Part shown: positions 35,601 through 47,600 of the stretch, piece by piece
Numbering within the stretch: position 1 is the first letter of the stretch
Layout: every line of letters begins with the position of its first letter
Origin: Scolanthus callimorphus
Taxonomy: Eukaryota; Cnidaria; Anthozoa; Actiniaria; Edwardsiidae
DNA: 64,000 nt
NCBI GenBank assembly: GCA_033964015.1
Contig: CM066919.1
Location: 6,166,101 to 6,230,100, forward strand
Reading direction: 5' to 3'
Program-made: the position numbers and the translations under genes
Notes under the pieces: generated by a model
What the model saw: the letters and a program-made list of their open reading frames with translations, nothing else
What the model was told of the DNA's origin: nothing
Database searches by the model: none

Positions 35601-38600
35601 GAATAGTCGTCTCTTCCCTGCTAGCAGAGGCCTCTTTTCTCTGCATTTCGCTGGCTGAGGTTCGCGAGGAAAAGGGACCTCTGCGCTCTGGGTCGAAACT
35701 CGCTTTGTTTTGCCGCCGTCCACACCTTGGACGGTTTGCTGACCGTTTCTTGAGCCCACTATATGCGCACGCATATCTGCAAACGTTTTCCGCTGACATT
35801 ATTTGAGCCCCCCAGAGGAAAACGTCTGCAGATGAGATGAAGAATTGCGGCTTTAAAGCAAGATTGTAACCATGGCAACATGCAGGTATGTAGCCATGGC
35901 AACGGGCCAGGTTAAAGGCTGTAGCAATGTACAAGGGAGAGGCCATTCGGGCCGTGGAAGGTTGCCATGGTAACGAGTGGGGTACGTGGTTTCCCTTCCC
36001 TTCCAGTGGAGGCTGACTTAAAGGAGTTCATGAGGGTAGTATACCTTGTGTGACGCCAGTATCGCCATGTGACTTCATCTGCGCATGGCATTTAGGCGCA
36101 GACCGCAAGTGTCTGGGATATTTAGTAGGCCTTCTTTGTATCTGCTCGCTGGCTCGCTCGGTGAACACCATGTTGGAGACCATTGCAGGAGTGTGCGTTT
36201 CCCTGGCAACTACGGTCTTGTTTGGCGCGTCTTTCACGGGCTAAAAAGCAAAATTAGCTATGATCATACAAGTTATGTCTCTCTCAAAAGAAAGATGACG
36301 ACAATCAGAGCCCGTATTCGAACTGCACACGTCGAACTCCATATTCTCGCCCTTAAAGTACCAATTTCCCGATTGAATTCAAAATCCGCAAAAAAGTAAT
36401 CGTGTTTTGGTGTTAGTTTTCTGCCTGACTGGATGACAAAAACAAGACCACTCGGCCAACAGGAACGCGTAGTAAACGCAAAAACAAAGAAAGCCCACTT
36501 ACTTTCGAGACTCTAGACAACTAAAACCGCTAAGCGTTTACCGCAGGCTAATAAATGGAAGATCTAGCCGTTACACAAAGGCAACGAGGAAATAAGCTCC
36601 TTCGCTATAGAAAGGGAGCATTACAAAATCAGAATCTTCACACAAGCTACGACCACTGTCTGTTTTTTGATAACCGGGCCGAGTCAGTATTTCGCAATTT
36701 ATGTCCCATTGTGCTTAGCAAGCTGCCTGGCGGCTTCCTCCCCTCCTTTGTCTTGTAGTTCTTGCCCTTCGGAGCTCCGCCAGATCTCCTCCCTATTCTC
36801 ACTGGCCCAAGCAGTGCTTATATAAGATATTAACTGATTAGCATAATCAGTTGGTTTTAGAACGAGAGCCTGGATGGCGTCTATGTAACACGCCATGTAT
36901 TAGTGGTGGGTCTCATTGTGCTTACCCTTGGACCTGGCGGTGCCTGCGGACATTTTTCCCCCACCCTCCCTCCCTTTATCTGCCATTGCCATCATCGGCT
37001 CCACCAGGTCTCCTCTCCCCATATCTTATATGGCACAATGGGACCAGTGATAATGTAACACTATACTTTAATAGAGCACAACGAGACCGATGAGAATGAC
37101 AGGTTATTTTACAACTTCGAGCAACGTTTGGCCAAAAATACTGTTACTCAATGATTTCTATCCTAATTTGTAGATTTGTGGTCTACATTTCGAAATATCA
37201 CAAAAGGCTGAGGACTGGGTTCGCGCCGCAACAGAAATAAGCGTTCAAAAATGGAAAAATTCTATAGAATCTATATAGGCTGTGATTGACATCACCATTT
37301 TAGGTGCGAAAAATACATCTATCTGTAAAAACTAAAATTAATTTTCTCAGCTTCCTCTGGAAATTTTTTACCGGCGCGATAGTACACGAACACTACCATG
37401 AAGACCTTTGAAATGAGACTAAATTCAAAGCAACAACTTTTTTTATTTACAATTTTATTCCTCGAGCCCAAATGGGCTCTGAGTCAATAGCTATTGACGC
37501 AGGCCATGAGGGCGAGAGGAATAATTGTTTTAGTCAAATCACACTAGTAGATTAATTTGTATAGCCAAAAACGTTTTCAGGGCTGGTCATTTGCCATTTT
37601 CTGGCTTTAAAATTCGACACTTTTTGCTACTAGTAGGCTATAACTTATAGCCTACTAGTAGCTCAACCAATCAGAACGCAGCATTGACAATAGACCACTA
37701 GTGTGATTTGACTAAACTACTAATAGTTCAGATATACCTCCTTAATAGATTGAACATCCGGGTTCTCCGCTATCGTGCCCTCTTGCTGGCACTCCTCTGC
37801 CAGATCTTTGTTCTGCTCATGCGCATCATCGGTAATACCGCTGTTAGGTACATTCTCGGGCCTAAACATATAACAATGATGATACCAAAGTCCCTTCCTG
37901 TATTCATATGGAAGCTTCGTACTACAGTAAATAGAACACATAACTTTAGTTAATTACGCCGGTTTAAACTGTCAACTTCGGGAAAATTGCTTGAATGCTT
38001 TCCGAGATATATTTGCAGTGGCGGGTGCAGGATTTTACAAGGGGCTCCGTTCTTTTGTCACTCCTTCGAAGACTGATAAAGGCAATATAATATTCAGAGC
38101 TCGGCCATGCTTGGTCTTAGTATCACATAGAATCCTATGATATCTCTTTTTTGTGTAAATTGAGGACGAGATATCATAGGATTCAAGTATATTCAAAGCT
38201 TTCAATCGGTAGATTCCGCCGAAAATAGCACTCAAAAAGCTGCGCGACTCGTGCGATATCGCTTTTTCGTGCTATATTCTTAGCGGAATCTACCGACGGA
38301 AGCTTTGAATAATCCTATAGAATCCCCATTGTTTTGTCAAGGGGGGTTCCACGGAACCCTTCGAACACCCCTCCCCCTGGATTCGTCACTAATTTGTTAA
38401 TATCGATCACTCTTGCAATAAAATGTATGTTTGTAGGGCATCGATGCGCTACCAGCCTCGTTTTGATTTTTTTCGCTCGTAAATTTCTTTGTAAAAAATC
38501 GGCTAAATCACCAAGTTTGGAAAATTAATATCTCAGCCAGTTTTCAAGTAATGCATGCAGTTGTTCTAGAGAAGATTTCGTATGATTGTGAAAACGCCGC

Positions 38601-41600
38601 GACAAAGTAGTGCCGCGACCGTGACCGCGACCGCGACCGCGACCGTGCCGCGACTACGCGATTTCATTCCGTATCTACAGCAGGCCAGGTTCCGTGCCGC
38701 CACCGCGACAGTGCCGCGCCGTGTCACGGTACTTTTCACAGTCATACGAAATCTGCTCTAATACGCATGCGCTGAATTAAATATCATTAAGCAATATTAA
38801 CGTCTATGGTCTAATTGTAAGATTGTTGCGTAAGTCGTATCATTTTGACGGTGAAACGATAAACCGTGTCGAGCGCACGTGCACCAGCAGCGTGTCGACT
38901 GCACTTTGTTTAGACTTACTCAAGTCGGCCTTTGTGCGAGATTTTCCGAGGAAGCGAGAAATGAACGCGCGCTGTACATTGAAAGACAAAAAAGACCAGA
39001 AAAGACCTCTGATACAGCTAAAACCGTTGCATCTCGACCCACGATTTCAAAAACATCACTATTATTTTGGATTTTGACTTTGCTGTTCTGAGCCAATGAA
39101 ACTCTTGCCTTGTTGCGCCTAGTGCAGTGAACTGGCTTCCCTCTGAACTAAAACCAGACAACGTCGCGACGGAAAGCCAGGTGAAGCCACTGCACTAGGC
39201 GAACCAGGGAAAGAATCTCATTGGCTCATAAGATTTGACTGGCGGAACAGCAAAGCCAAAAACAAAAACGCGGGTCGCCATGCAACGATTTTAGCTGTAA
39301 GTCGAGCTGGCTTCTCTCTGAACTAAAAACCAGACAACGTCGCGACGGAAAGCCAGGCGACTGCACTAGGCGAAAAAGGGAAAGAATCTCATTGGCTCAT
39401 AAGATTTGACTGGCGGAACAGCAAAGCCAAAAACAAAAACGCGGGTCAAAAACAAAAACGCGGGTCGCCATGCAACGATTTTAGCTGTAAGTCGAGCTTG
39501 CTCACCTGGGAGACAGACCCATTTTCTTGCCGTGAATTTCCTCGGAAATCACGTTGCCATGGTCAGCGGTCGACTGCTTTAAACAGGCCTCACTGACGAG
39601 GGCCTTATTCCGCTGGGGACACTAGCGCTGCGGTGGCGATGTTCCTGCGTGGAGATCTTCGCGCCGATGCGCTCCGCCGAGTTGGATCTCTGCCTGGAGC
39701 TGGAACAACGCTTGCGTTGCGGCTCTACTTGACACATCTTCATTCCACGGATTTGTAAACTCTGGAAAAAAAACGAGAGGGTTGTCGTCGAATCCGCGCG
39801 GGGTGCCTGTGGAAAGATTTCAAATCGTCACCAGGCCCTTTGCTCGAGAAAAAAATACAAATGGCGACCAAAGAAAGGCGTTTCAAAAGTAGCAAGAAAA
39901 CGGTGAAATTTTGAAAGAAAATATCAAGAAAGTGCTGTGGTTTTTATGGCAAATCCGCGCGGGCTGCCTGTGGTGTTCAAGGCTCGTATCAGGCCCCACG
40001 GCCGGGAGCAAAAACAAAATGGCAACCGACGGCGACCAAGAAAACGTTTCTCGAGTATCTGCAAGTTTTGGTCAATTTTCCTGCTTTTTCGCTAAGATAT
40101 GAGGAAAAGTACTTACAGACCTTCCAAATAAGGTAAGGGGAAATTTCCTAATAAGGAAGTTTTGCAACGTCGGCAAAACGACAGCTTTTGGCGAAATTGT
40201 CTTGATATTTGCAGGAATTACAGACTTGAGTTCCCGATCTGTCCACCATTGATTTTGTCTTGGTAACCACGCTACAACAGCACACAGCTAGCCCGCGGGC
40301 GACTCGACTCTGTCCCCCACAAGTGCATTCAGCAAAAACGACAATGATTCATTGATTCGTAGAGATCTGAAGCGCAATTTACTTACGTCTAAAGGACTGG
40401 ATGCCTTGGCCGCCCTGTGAATAGTAAAACGTAAAACAAACCTTGTCAAATTTCCTGGCTCTCGTCTCCTCCAAAGACAGAGTGAAGTACAGACTCCAGA
40501 ATCTCCCATCTCCCCCTTTGTTTGCTCCATTTTCTCCCTCCTGATTCAACATTACTGCGATTTTCATAATTCTCCGCACTCACACTTTATATTTTTCCGA
40601 AGTCAACTAGCCTGCGTAGCAAGCGTTCCCGTGTGTTTTCAGGAAAAGAAACCCAGAGAAACAGAGGAGAAAGCGGCGAGAAGTTCGATGAGCGAGTTTT
40701 GGCCGCGCGAAAATGGGGCGAGCGCAAAAAAACGGACGTCCTTTTTGCGCTCACCCCCTCCCTGCCCGTCCATTTTTTTTGCGCTCGCCCCATTTTCGCG
40801 CGGCCAAAAACTCCCTCGTCGAACGTCGCCGCTTCTCCTCTGTTTCTCTGGGTTTCTTATCTCTGAAAACACACGGGAACGCTTGCTACGCAGGCTAAAG
40901 GTCAACCTGCGTTTTGGCTTCCGTCAATCAAACCTTTAAAGACAGGCACATGGATTTTTCGAGTTTCGTTTGCATTTTATGTGGAAAATTTGGATTTGAA
41001 GCCTAGCTATTCCTTATTAGTTCAAAAAACATCTCAAAGCCTGCGTGAAATCACCCAGAGCAGTTCACTAGTTTGATTGACGGAAGCCAGGCCGTGGTTT
41101 GTTAGCTTGCGTAGAGTTCGCAGAATTAGTGAAAATTGCAGTAAGCAGCTGAAATTTCAAAGTCGTTTCTCTCTCCTCCCAGATCAGCTCCTCTCCGTTC
41201 CAAAAGTCGGGACTCAACCCAGTAAAAACGACAATGCAAAACCAACAATGATTCATTGATATGTCGCAGATATTGGTCTCGTGCGCTTTTTTTCCCTTCA
41301 CTTTGCCCTAAGGAAAACATAGAGGGCTATTTGGGGCAAGTCTATCTTTCGTACATCAAACCATTAATAACTCTCTTCTTACAGAGTTTTTCAAAGCAGT
41401 TTCTCCCTCCTCCCAGATCAGTTCCTCTCCGCTCCAAAAGTTGGGAAGTTAAGCACGCCCGTTTACTCAACACAGGAAGCCCACAACCTAGCAACAACCA
41501 CATGCAGCAACCCTTTCCTTTAACTCTTCACTAAACAAACCCTTACCACATTCTCGAACCCAGGCTCTGGTGACATCCATTTGAGGACCTTTGCTGGTTT

Positions 41601-44600
41601 TGAACGTTGGTGCATGTGCAGAAAGATCTTTCTCTCAACGGCTCTGTATCAAATCTCGCGCATGCGTCAGTGGCTCGTCACCAGAGCCTCCCCCGCGAGG
41701 AGACGAGGAGCTCTGGGTAAGAGATTGCTTGCGGGGGAGGCTCTGGTGACAGCCGTTGATGCATGCGCGAGATTTGATACAGAACCGTGAGAAAAAGAAC
41801 TTTCTGCGCATGCCCCAACGTTCAAAATCAGCCAATAAGCGACGCCCCTCAAATGGATGTCCCCAGTGCCTCCCCTGCGAGCAAACGATTGGGAGCTCTG
41901 GGTATGAGAATGACCCTTGCACTATCAAACTCCTGTCATGTGTGGATTTTTCTGCTCCCCTACGTATTTTTTTTTTAAATTCCTGATTTATGTAAGTGGT
42001 ATTTCAGTCTCACGTACCTATCGGCATCAACTCGAGCCCACATGCGCTCTCCATGGTCCTTGTTCACGGTGGTGATCTCCGTTGCCATGGTACCGCTGTG
42101 TTCAGGGCTTTCTTCTGCTTTGGCTTGCTCGTGTTTGGTGGCGCCATGTTTGATGCAAACCTGAATATTTATTAAACGTGATAGCAGAGTCATCGTGTGG
42201 AGCAGAGTCATCGTGTGGCAAAACGTTCTGGCTTTACAAATTGACTTACTAGTGTGATTTCACTAAAACAATTATCCCTCTCGCCTTCATGGTCTCTGAG
42301 TCAATAGCTCATTCGAGCTCGAGGAATAATTGTTAAGTACCTTGATAACTCCGTCGGGACCTTGACTTTGACCACTGTCAAACACTCATCCGTTTGTTGC
42401 TCCAAGCAACATGGCGCTCTTTCCTGAAAGACAGAAACAGAGGAGCTAACTGAGCTACCCGTAACTGAGTGTTACTCCGTGGGAAAATAAAGTGAATGTA
42501 TGTATGTAGGAAACTGAAAAAGGAAGCAGGTTCGAAAGAAGGTAGAAGGGAAAAAAGCAGCATTTTAAAAGGTGAGATCATGTATGTATGGTACCTGCAT
42601 TTGGCTTGTGTCTTATCCTGCTCGATCGCCTGTCGAAGCTCGTCGTCTAATATCAGTGATAGATTCCCGACAATGTGTCGTAACGATTTCGCGACACTTG
42701 TGCCTCGATTTTCGACTTGGGCATTTTGGTCAATGCGGACACCTTATCTAGAACCTGTGGACAAAAGTCAAAGATGATAAATGGTCGGACTTTTCATTTT
42801 CCAATACTACAGCATGAATAGTTGTGAATTGTTGCCTCCTAGTTTGCGCTGGTCTGAAAATTATCCTCGCGATTTTTGTCGCTCGCGACCGCTTTTCTCG
42901 CGCGAGTTGCGATAGTGTGAACGTTTGTCCAAAATCGCACCAATCAAAGTTTCGAGCATTTTTGAAACTAGTGCGACATCGCACAAAAAAAATCGCCGAG
43001 ATCACGCAGAAATTGCATTTTGTTTACATAAACTTCCGCGCGAGAAAAGTCGCCGTGTCACATGGGACAAAAATCGCCACAAGCGTAAACCGGGCTTTAG
43101 AATGATTTGAATTACCTTGTTAATAATCTGAGGGTTAATCTCAGGGGCCATGTAAGGAACAAGTGGCCAAGATCCTTTTGCGGTCAACCAGGGGTGGACC
43201 ATCACGTCCAACAGGGGCAGACGAAGCTGGGGGTTGGGCTCTAGAAGTTTGCGCAGCAAGTCCCGGCATTCTACGAGAGCACAAACGTATAACGTGCCCC
43301 TAATTAGCTATAAGCATGATGTCATGTGTTGAACAAATAATATCTTCCACTCGAAAGCAAAATGTACCTAAATAGGCACACAATACTGTAGAAATAAACC
43401 AATGCTAATGTGCTGGTCAACATTGTCCACAATCTTGACTATTTTATCATTTTTCATGCTATTGCCATTGGCCGATTGCATTATTAAACTGCACCGGCGG
43501 GGTTGAGGACCAACGAAAAATTTTCCAGGGGAGGTGTATTAGACTCTGGAAATTCCACCGAGGGTGTGTCTGGCGCTTGGAAATTCTAAGGGGGAGGGGC
43601 GAAAGAGATGACTTTCCAAGGACATTTTTTATCCCAAAATAAATTTTGCCAGAAAAATGGAAATTCTAGGGGAGGGATCCTTTATGAGGCCCCCTCATAA
43701 AGAAACTTTAAAGTGAAATGTGTTTCCAAAAAATATCCCCCCCCCCAACGGAAGGGATTGGAAATTCCAGAGGGGTGGGGGTGGTGGGGGGGGGGGGGGG
43801 GGTCATTTCTCAACACCCTTCAGTGGGGGGGGGGGGGGGGTATGGATATTTTTGGAAAAACACAATATGAGCTTGAACGGTGAGTGGAAATTCCTAAGAG
43901 GGGGACTTTTTAAGGGAAGCCCTCAACCCCCAGGGGGGTACTCGGATATAAAAAATGACGGGGAGTCCGACATATTTTTTTGGGTATGAAATTTGTAGTA
44001 AAAGTATTTTTGGGGTTGAAAATTCCACCAAATATTTTTTGGGGGTTGAAAGGCGAGGGGCGAAAGAGATGACTTTCCAAGGACATTTTTTATCCCAAAA
44101 TAAATTTTGCCAGAAAATGGAAATTCTAGGGGAGGGATCCTTTATGAGGGCCCCCTCATAAAGAAACTTTAAAGTGAAATGTGTTTCCAAAAAAAATATC
44201 CCCCCCCCCCCCCAACGGAAGGGATTGGAAATTCAGAGGGGGTGGGGTGGTGGTGGTGGTGGGGGGGGGGGGGGGGGTCATTTCTCAACACCCTTCAGTG
44301 GGGGGGGGGGGGGGTATGGATATTTTTTGGACAAACACAATATGAGCTTGAACGGTGAGTGGAAATTCCTGAGAGGGGGACTTTTTAAGGGAAGCCCTCA
44401 ACCCCCAGGGGGGTACTCGGATATAAAAATGACGAGAGAGTCCGACATATTTTTTGGGTATGAAATTTGTAGTAAAAGTATTTTTTGGGGTTGAAAATTC
44501 CACCAAATATTTTTTGGGGGTTGAAAAATCTGCGGGTATTTTTTGGGGATTGAAACTTCTGACAGGCTAGTTGATTATCAAGATACTGCCTTAAGCTAAG

Positions 44601-47600
44601 GATATTTCCGGGAACAGTTGATGACAAGCAAAAAAAAGACAATTACTCTTTGTAACACGAGAAGCTTAAAACGTTGGGTATTTTTTTGGGTAGGAAATTT
44701 TGGGAGCAGGTATTTTTTGGGTATAAAATTTATGGTTCAGGTATTTTTTGGGGTATGAAATTTGGAGCTCCGTCGGACCCCCCACCCCCCCCGTCATTTT
44801 TATATCTGTGTACCCCCCCTGGGCCTCAACCCCCCTCCTTGATGCAGTTTGAAAAATGAAATCAGCCATTGTGACATAACACTGTTATGTGTCCAGGTAA
44901 ACTAGGCTTACCTGCAGAAAGGTGTGCCATATATTTACTATGAATAGCATTCAGCCCTCGAGACATCTGATCTACAAGGTCATTGCGACCTCTTGCGCCA
45001 GAATGGGGAGTCCTGTGGTGAAACAACATGGCGGCAGTCATAAATAGCTAGGGCCATATTGAGGCCATATGGGTCAATAGCAATTAGGTTTGGGAGCTTT
45101 TGCAGTCCTAGACATGGCCTACTCGCCACATGGCAGGTTTGTGCACCCTGAGGAAATTAGGTCAAATATGATGAACAAAAGGAACAAACAAATGCCATTT
45201 TACGGCCTTTTATTTGGCCATAAAAATGGCAATTTACCATTATTTATTTCATACTGGTATTTTTTCACCAAAAATTGAAATATTTAAATTTTCATTTTAA
45301 AAAATTGGGAGGCGGAGGCCACTACCCCTCACGATGCTAATGCCTGGACATACCTTGTTCATACCCCTCACTATGCTACTGTTTGGACATACCTTTTCAT
45401 CAGGGGGTAGCTAGGGGAGGGGGGAGCTAGGTAGAGGGTCCTAGGGTACATGTGACCCTTTTTAGAAAAAAAATAAACAATAAACATTTAAAAAAAATCG
45501 GAAAGCTGAAAGGGGCACCATACATTTGTACAGATGTGACCCCCCCCCCCCCTTTCTCAAATCCTTGATACGCCCCTGTTCATATCATAGTATACTTTAT
45601 TGTAGTTTTCTTTAACACCATTATTACATCTAAATGGCAGACCTTTTGCACCTGCCCCCCCCCCCCAAAATAAAACCTAATTCCTGTCCCTGGTGACACT
45701 TATGAAGGACCCTCAATTTATTTGATCAAAACGCGCGCTCTGATTGGTTCTATCATGGTCACGTGGCGGGCTACAAATCCAATGTAGCCGCGCGGGCTAC
45801 AATTAAAAAATTGTTGCCCGCACGGGCGACATTGCTAGACCGAGAAATTTCGGCGGATGGTTTTTTATGATTTTTACCGTATTTTCTTTTTGCTATATAA
45901 TAAAACACTTAATTACTGCACCCTTGGGAAACAGCGAGTTTGGTTTCCCTCGAATCTCGATGTTTCCCGAGACGAAGTCGAGGGAAACATCGAGATTCGA
46001 GGGAAAACAAAACTCGCTGTTTCCCTTGGAAGCAGTCATTAAGTGTATAATGATTTTTCTTACCGGAATGGCAATTTTCAACAACCATGCCAAATGTGAT
46101 GATACCTCTGAAAAAGATTAAAATTATCATTATCAATAACCCAGTACTGATCAATTCATCTTTGTCACACAAGCGCCATCTTGAAATTTTCAGCCGATTT
46201 ATTCAGCATGGAAACAAGGCTATGAGCAGGCCATAGGTTTTACTCATGGTGAAAAGCGACGCCTGATGCTGGAATTTATGGTACAAAAGTTTAGGCACCG
46301 TCCACACTACGCCGCTAAATTTGAAAACGGCTCATTTGCCTCGAAAACGGAACAAATATTTTCTGTTCACACTACGCTGGCTAAATGTGAAAACGCACAA
46401 GAACGTCAGCTAAGCGCATGTGCGAAAAAGAAAAACAAGAGCCCGCGGTCATAATTTCCTCACAGACGTGTGGTACGACGTCATCGTTTTCGCCGTCCAC
46501 ACTAAAATGTGTAGCCGGCGTTTTCAAATTTAGCCACTTTCGGTAGCGTTTTCGAAAAGCTCCGTTTTCGGTGGGAAATTTAGCCGGCGTAGTGTGGACG
46601 GAAGGCACAACCGTATAAAAAATTAGCTGTTTTCAAATTTAGCCGGCATAGTGTGGACGGGCCTTAGAAAGATACCCAAAATTACTCTTTATTTGCTTAG
46701 GACCAAAAATTTGATTGGCCATTTGCTTTTTTTCTGTTTTGCCTGGTCATTCTGGAAATAAATGGTGGGCTGTGACAAAGGCAAATATACTCTCTGCCTT
46801 GTTTCTAGACAGTCTTCATTTGATGAGCTCCGTTGGACCCCCTAGGGGCGAGAGGGCAGTGCATTATGGGAAGTATTAACATTGGCGCAAAGCTCTAGCA
46901 CCTCAACTTGAAAATGGTTGACCAGGAACCACTAGTATGTGCCTGGTCATCACGGGGCAGCTCTGCTCTAAATCACAATGCTACCAGGTCTATGATTTCT
47001 AGAATATTATTTGATTAGATTTTGGTGTTTATATGTCCATCAGCACTCCAAACTTCAGCCTTGTCCTGAAGTTTGCTGTGAGTATCATAATTTTTCTCTC
47101 AACCATCCCTGTCAAAAAAATTTCTGAATTTCTTGGAATTTTCTCTAACCTCTGTATTTCATCTGAAACCACAAGGTTTCCTAATTTCTGAAAAAAAAAT
47201 CAGGTAAATTGACCCACCCCTCTGGAATTTCCAATCCCTTCTGTGGAAAGGACATTTTTTGAACTACACAATAAAATAAAAACTTACACACTCCATATAT
47301 CTACTTCTGTCCCATATCGGCAGCCTTTCTTGAAGAGTTCAGGTGCTGCGTACTCTGGGGAGCCACACTGAGTCTTGAGAGGCTCTCCTCCACGACATAT
47401 ATTACTAAGACCAAAATCTGAAAATGACACAAGGAAAGTTAAGTGATTGTGGATCTACGGTATATTAAATATATTTTGCAAGTGTGAAAAGTCACAAAGC
47501 AATCTAGCTCACTGTAGATCTATGGTAGACAACATTGGCTAATATTGTTTACATTTGTTGCCACCCAATTCAGACCATGTGATGATTCCTTTGGGTGGTT

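Noticed and set aside
36699..36896. Possible kinase exon in a 65-codon minus ORF
   Set aside because: It falls in a diverged direct-repeat pair, and exons 12 and 13 join in phase without it.
40288..40579. Possible extra kinase exon ([20 protein letters not shown])
   Set aside because: Exons 10 and 11 already join in phase, and flanking motifs (AACGACAATGATTCATTGAT) recur at 41225-41260, which marks it as dispersed repeat.
40608..40898. Several 60-100 codon ORFs on both strands
   Set aside because: They are symmetry products of one near-perfect palindrome.
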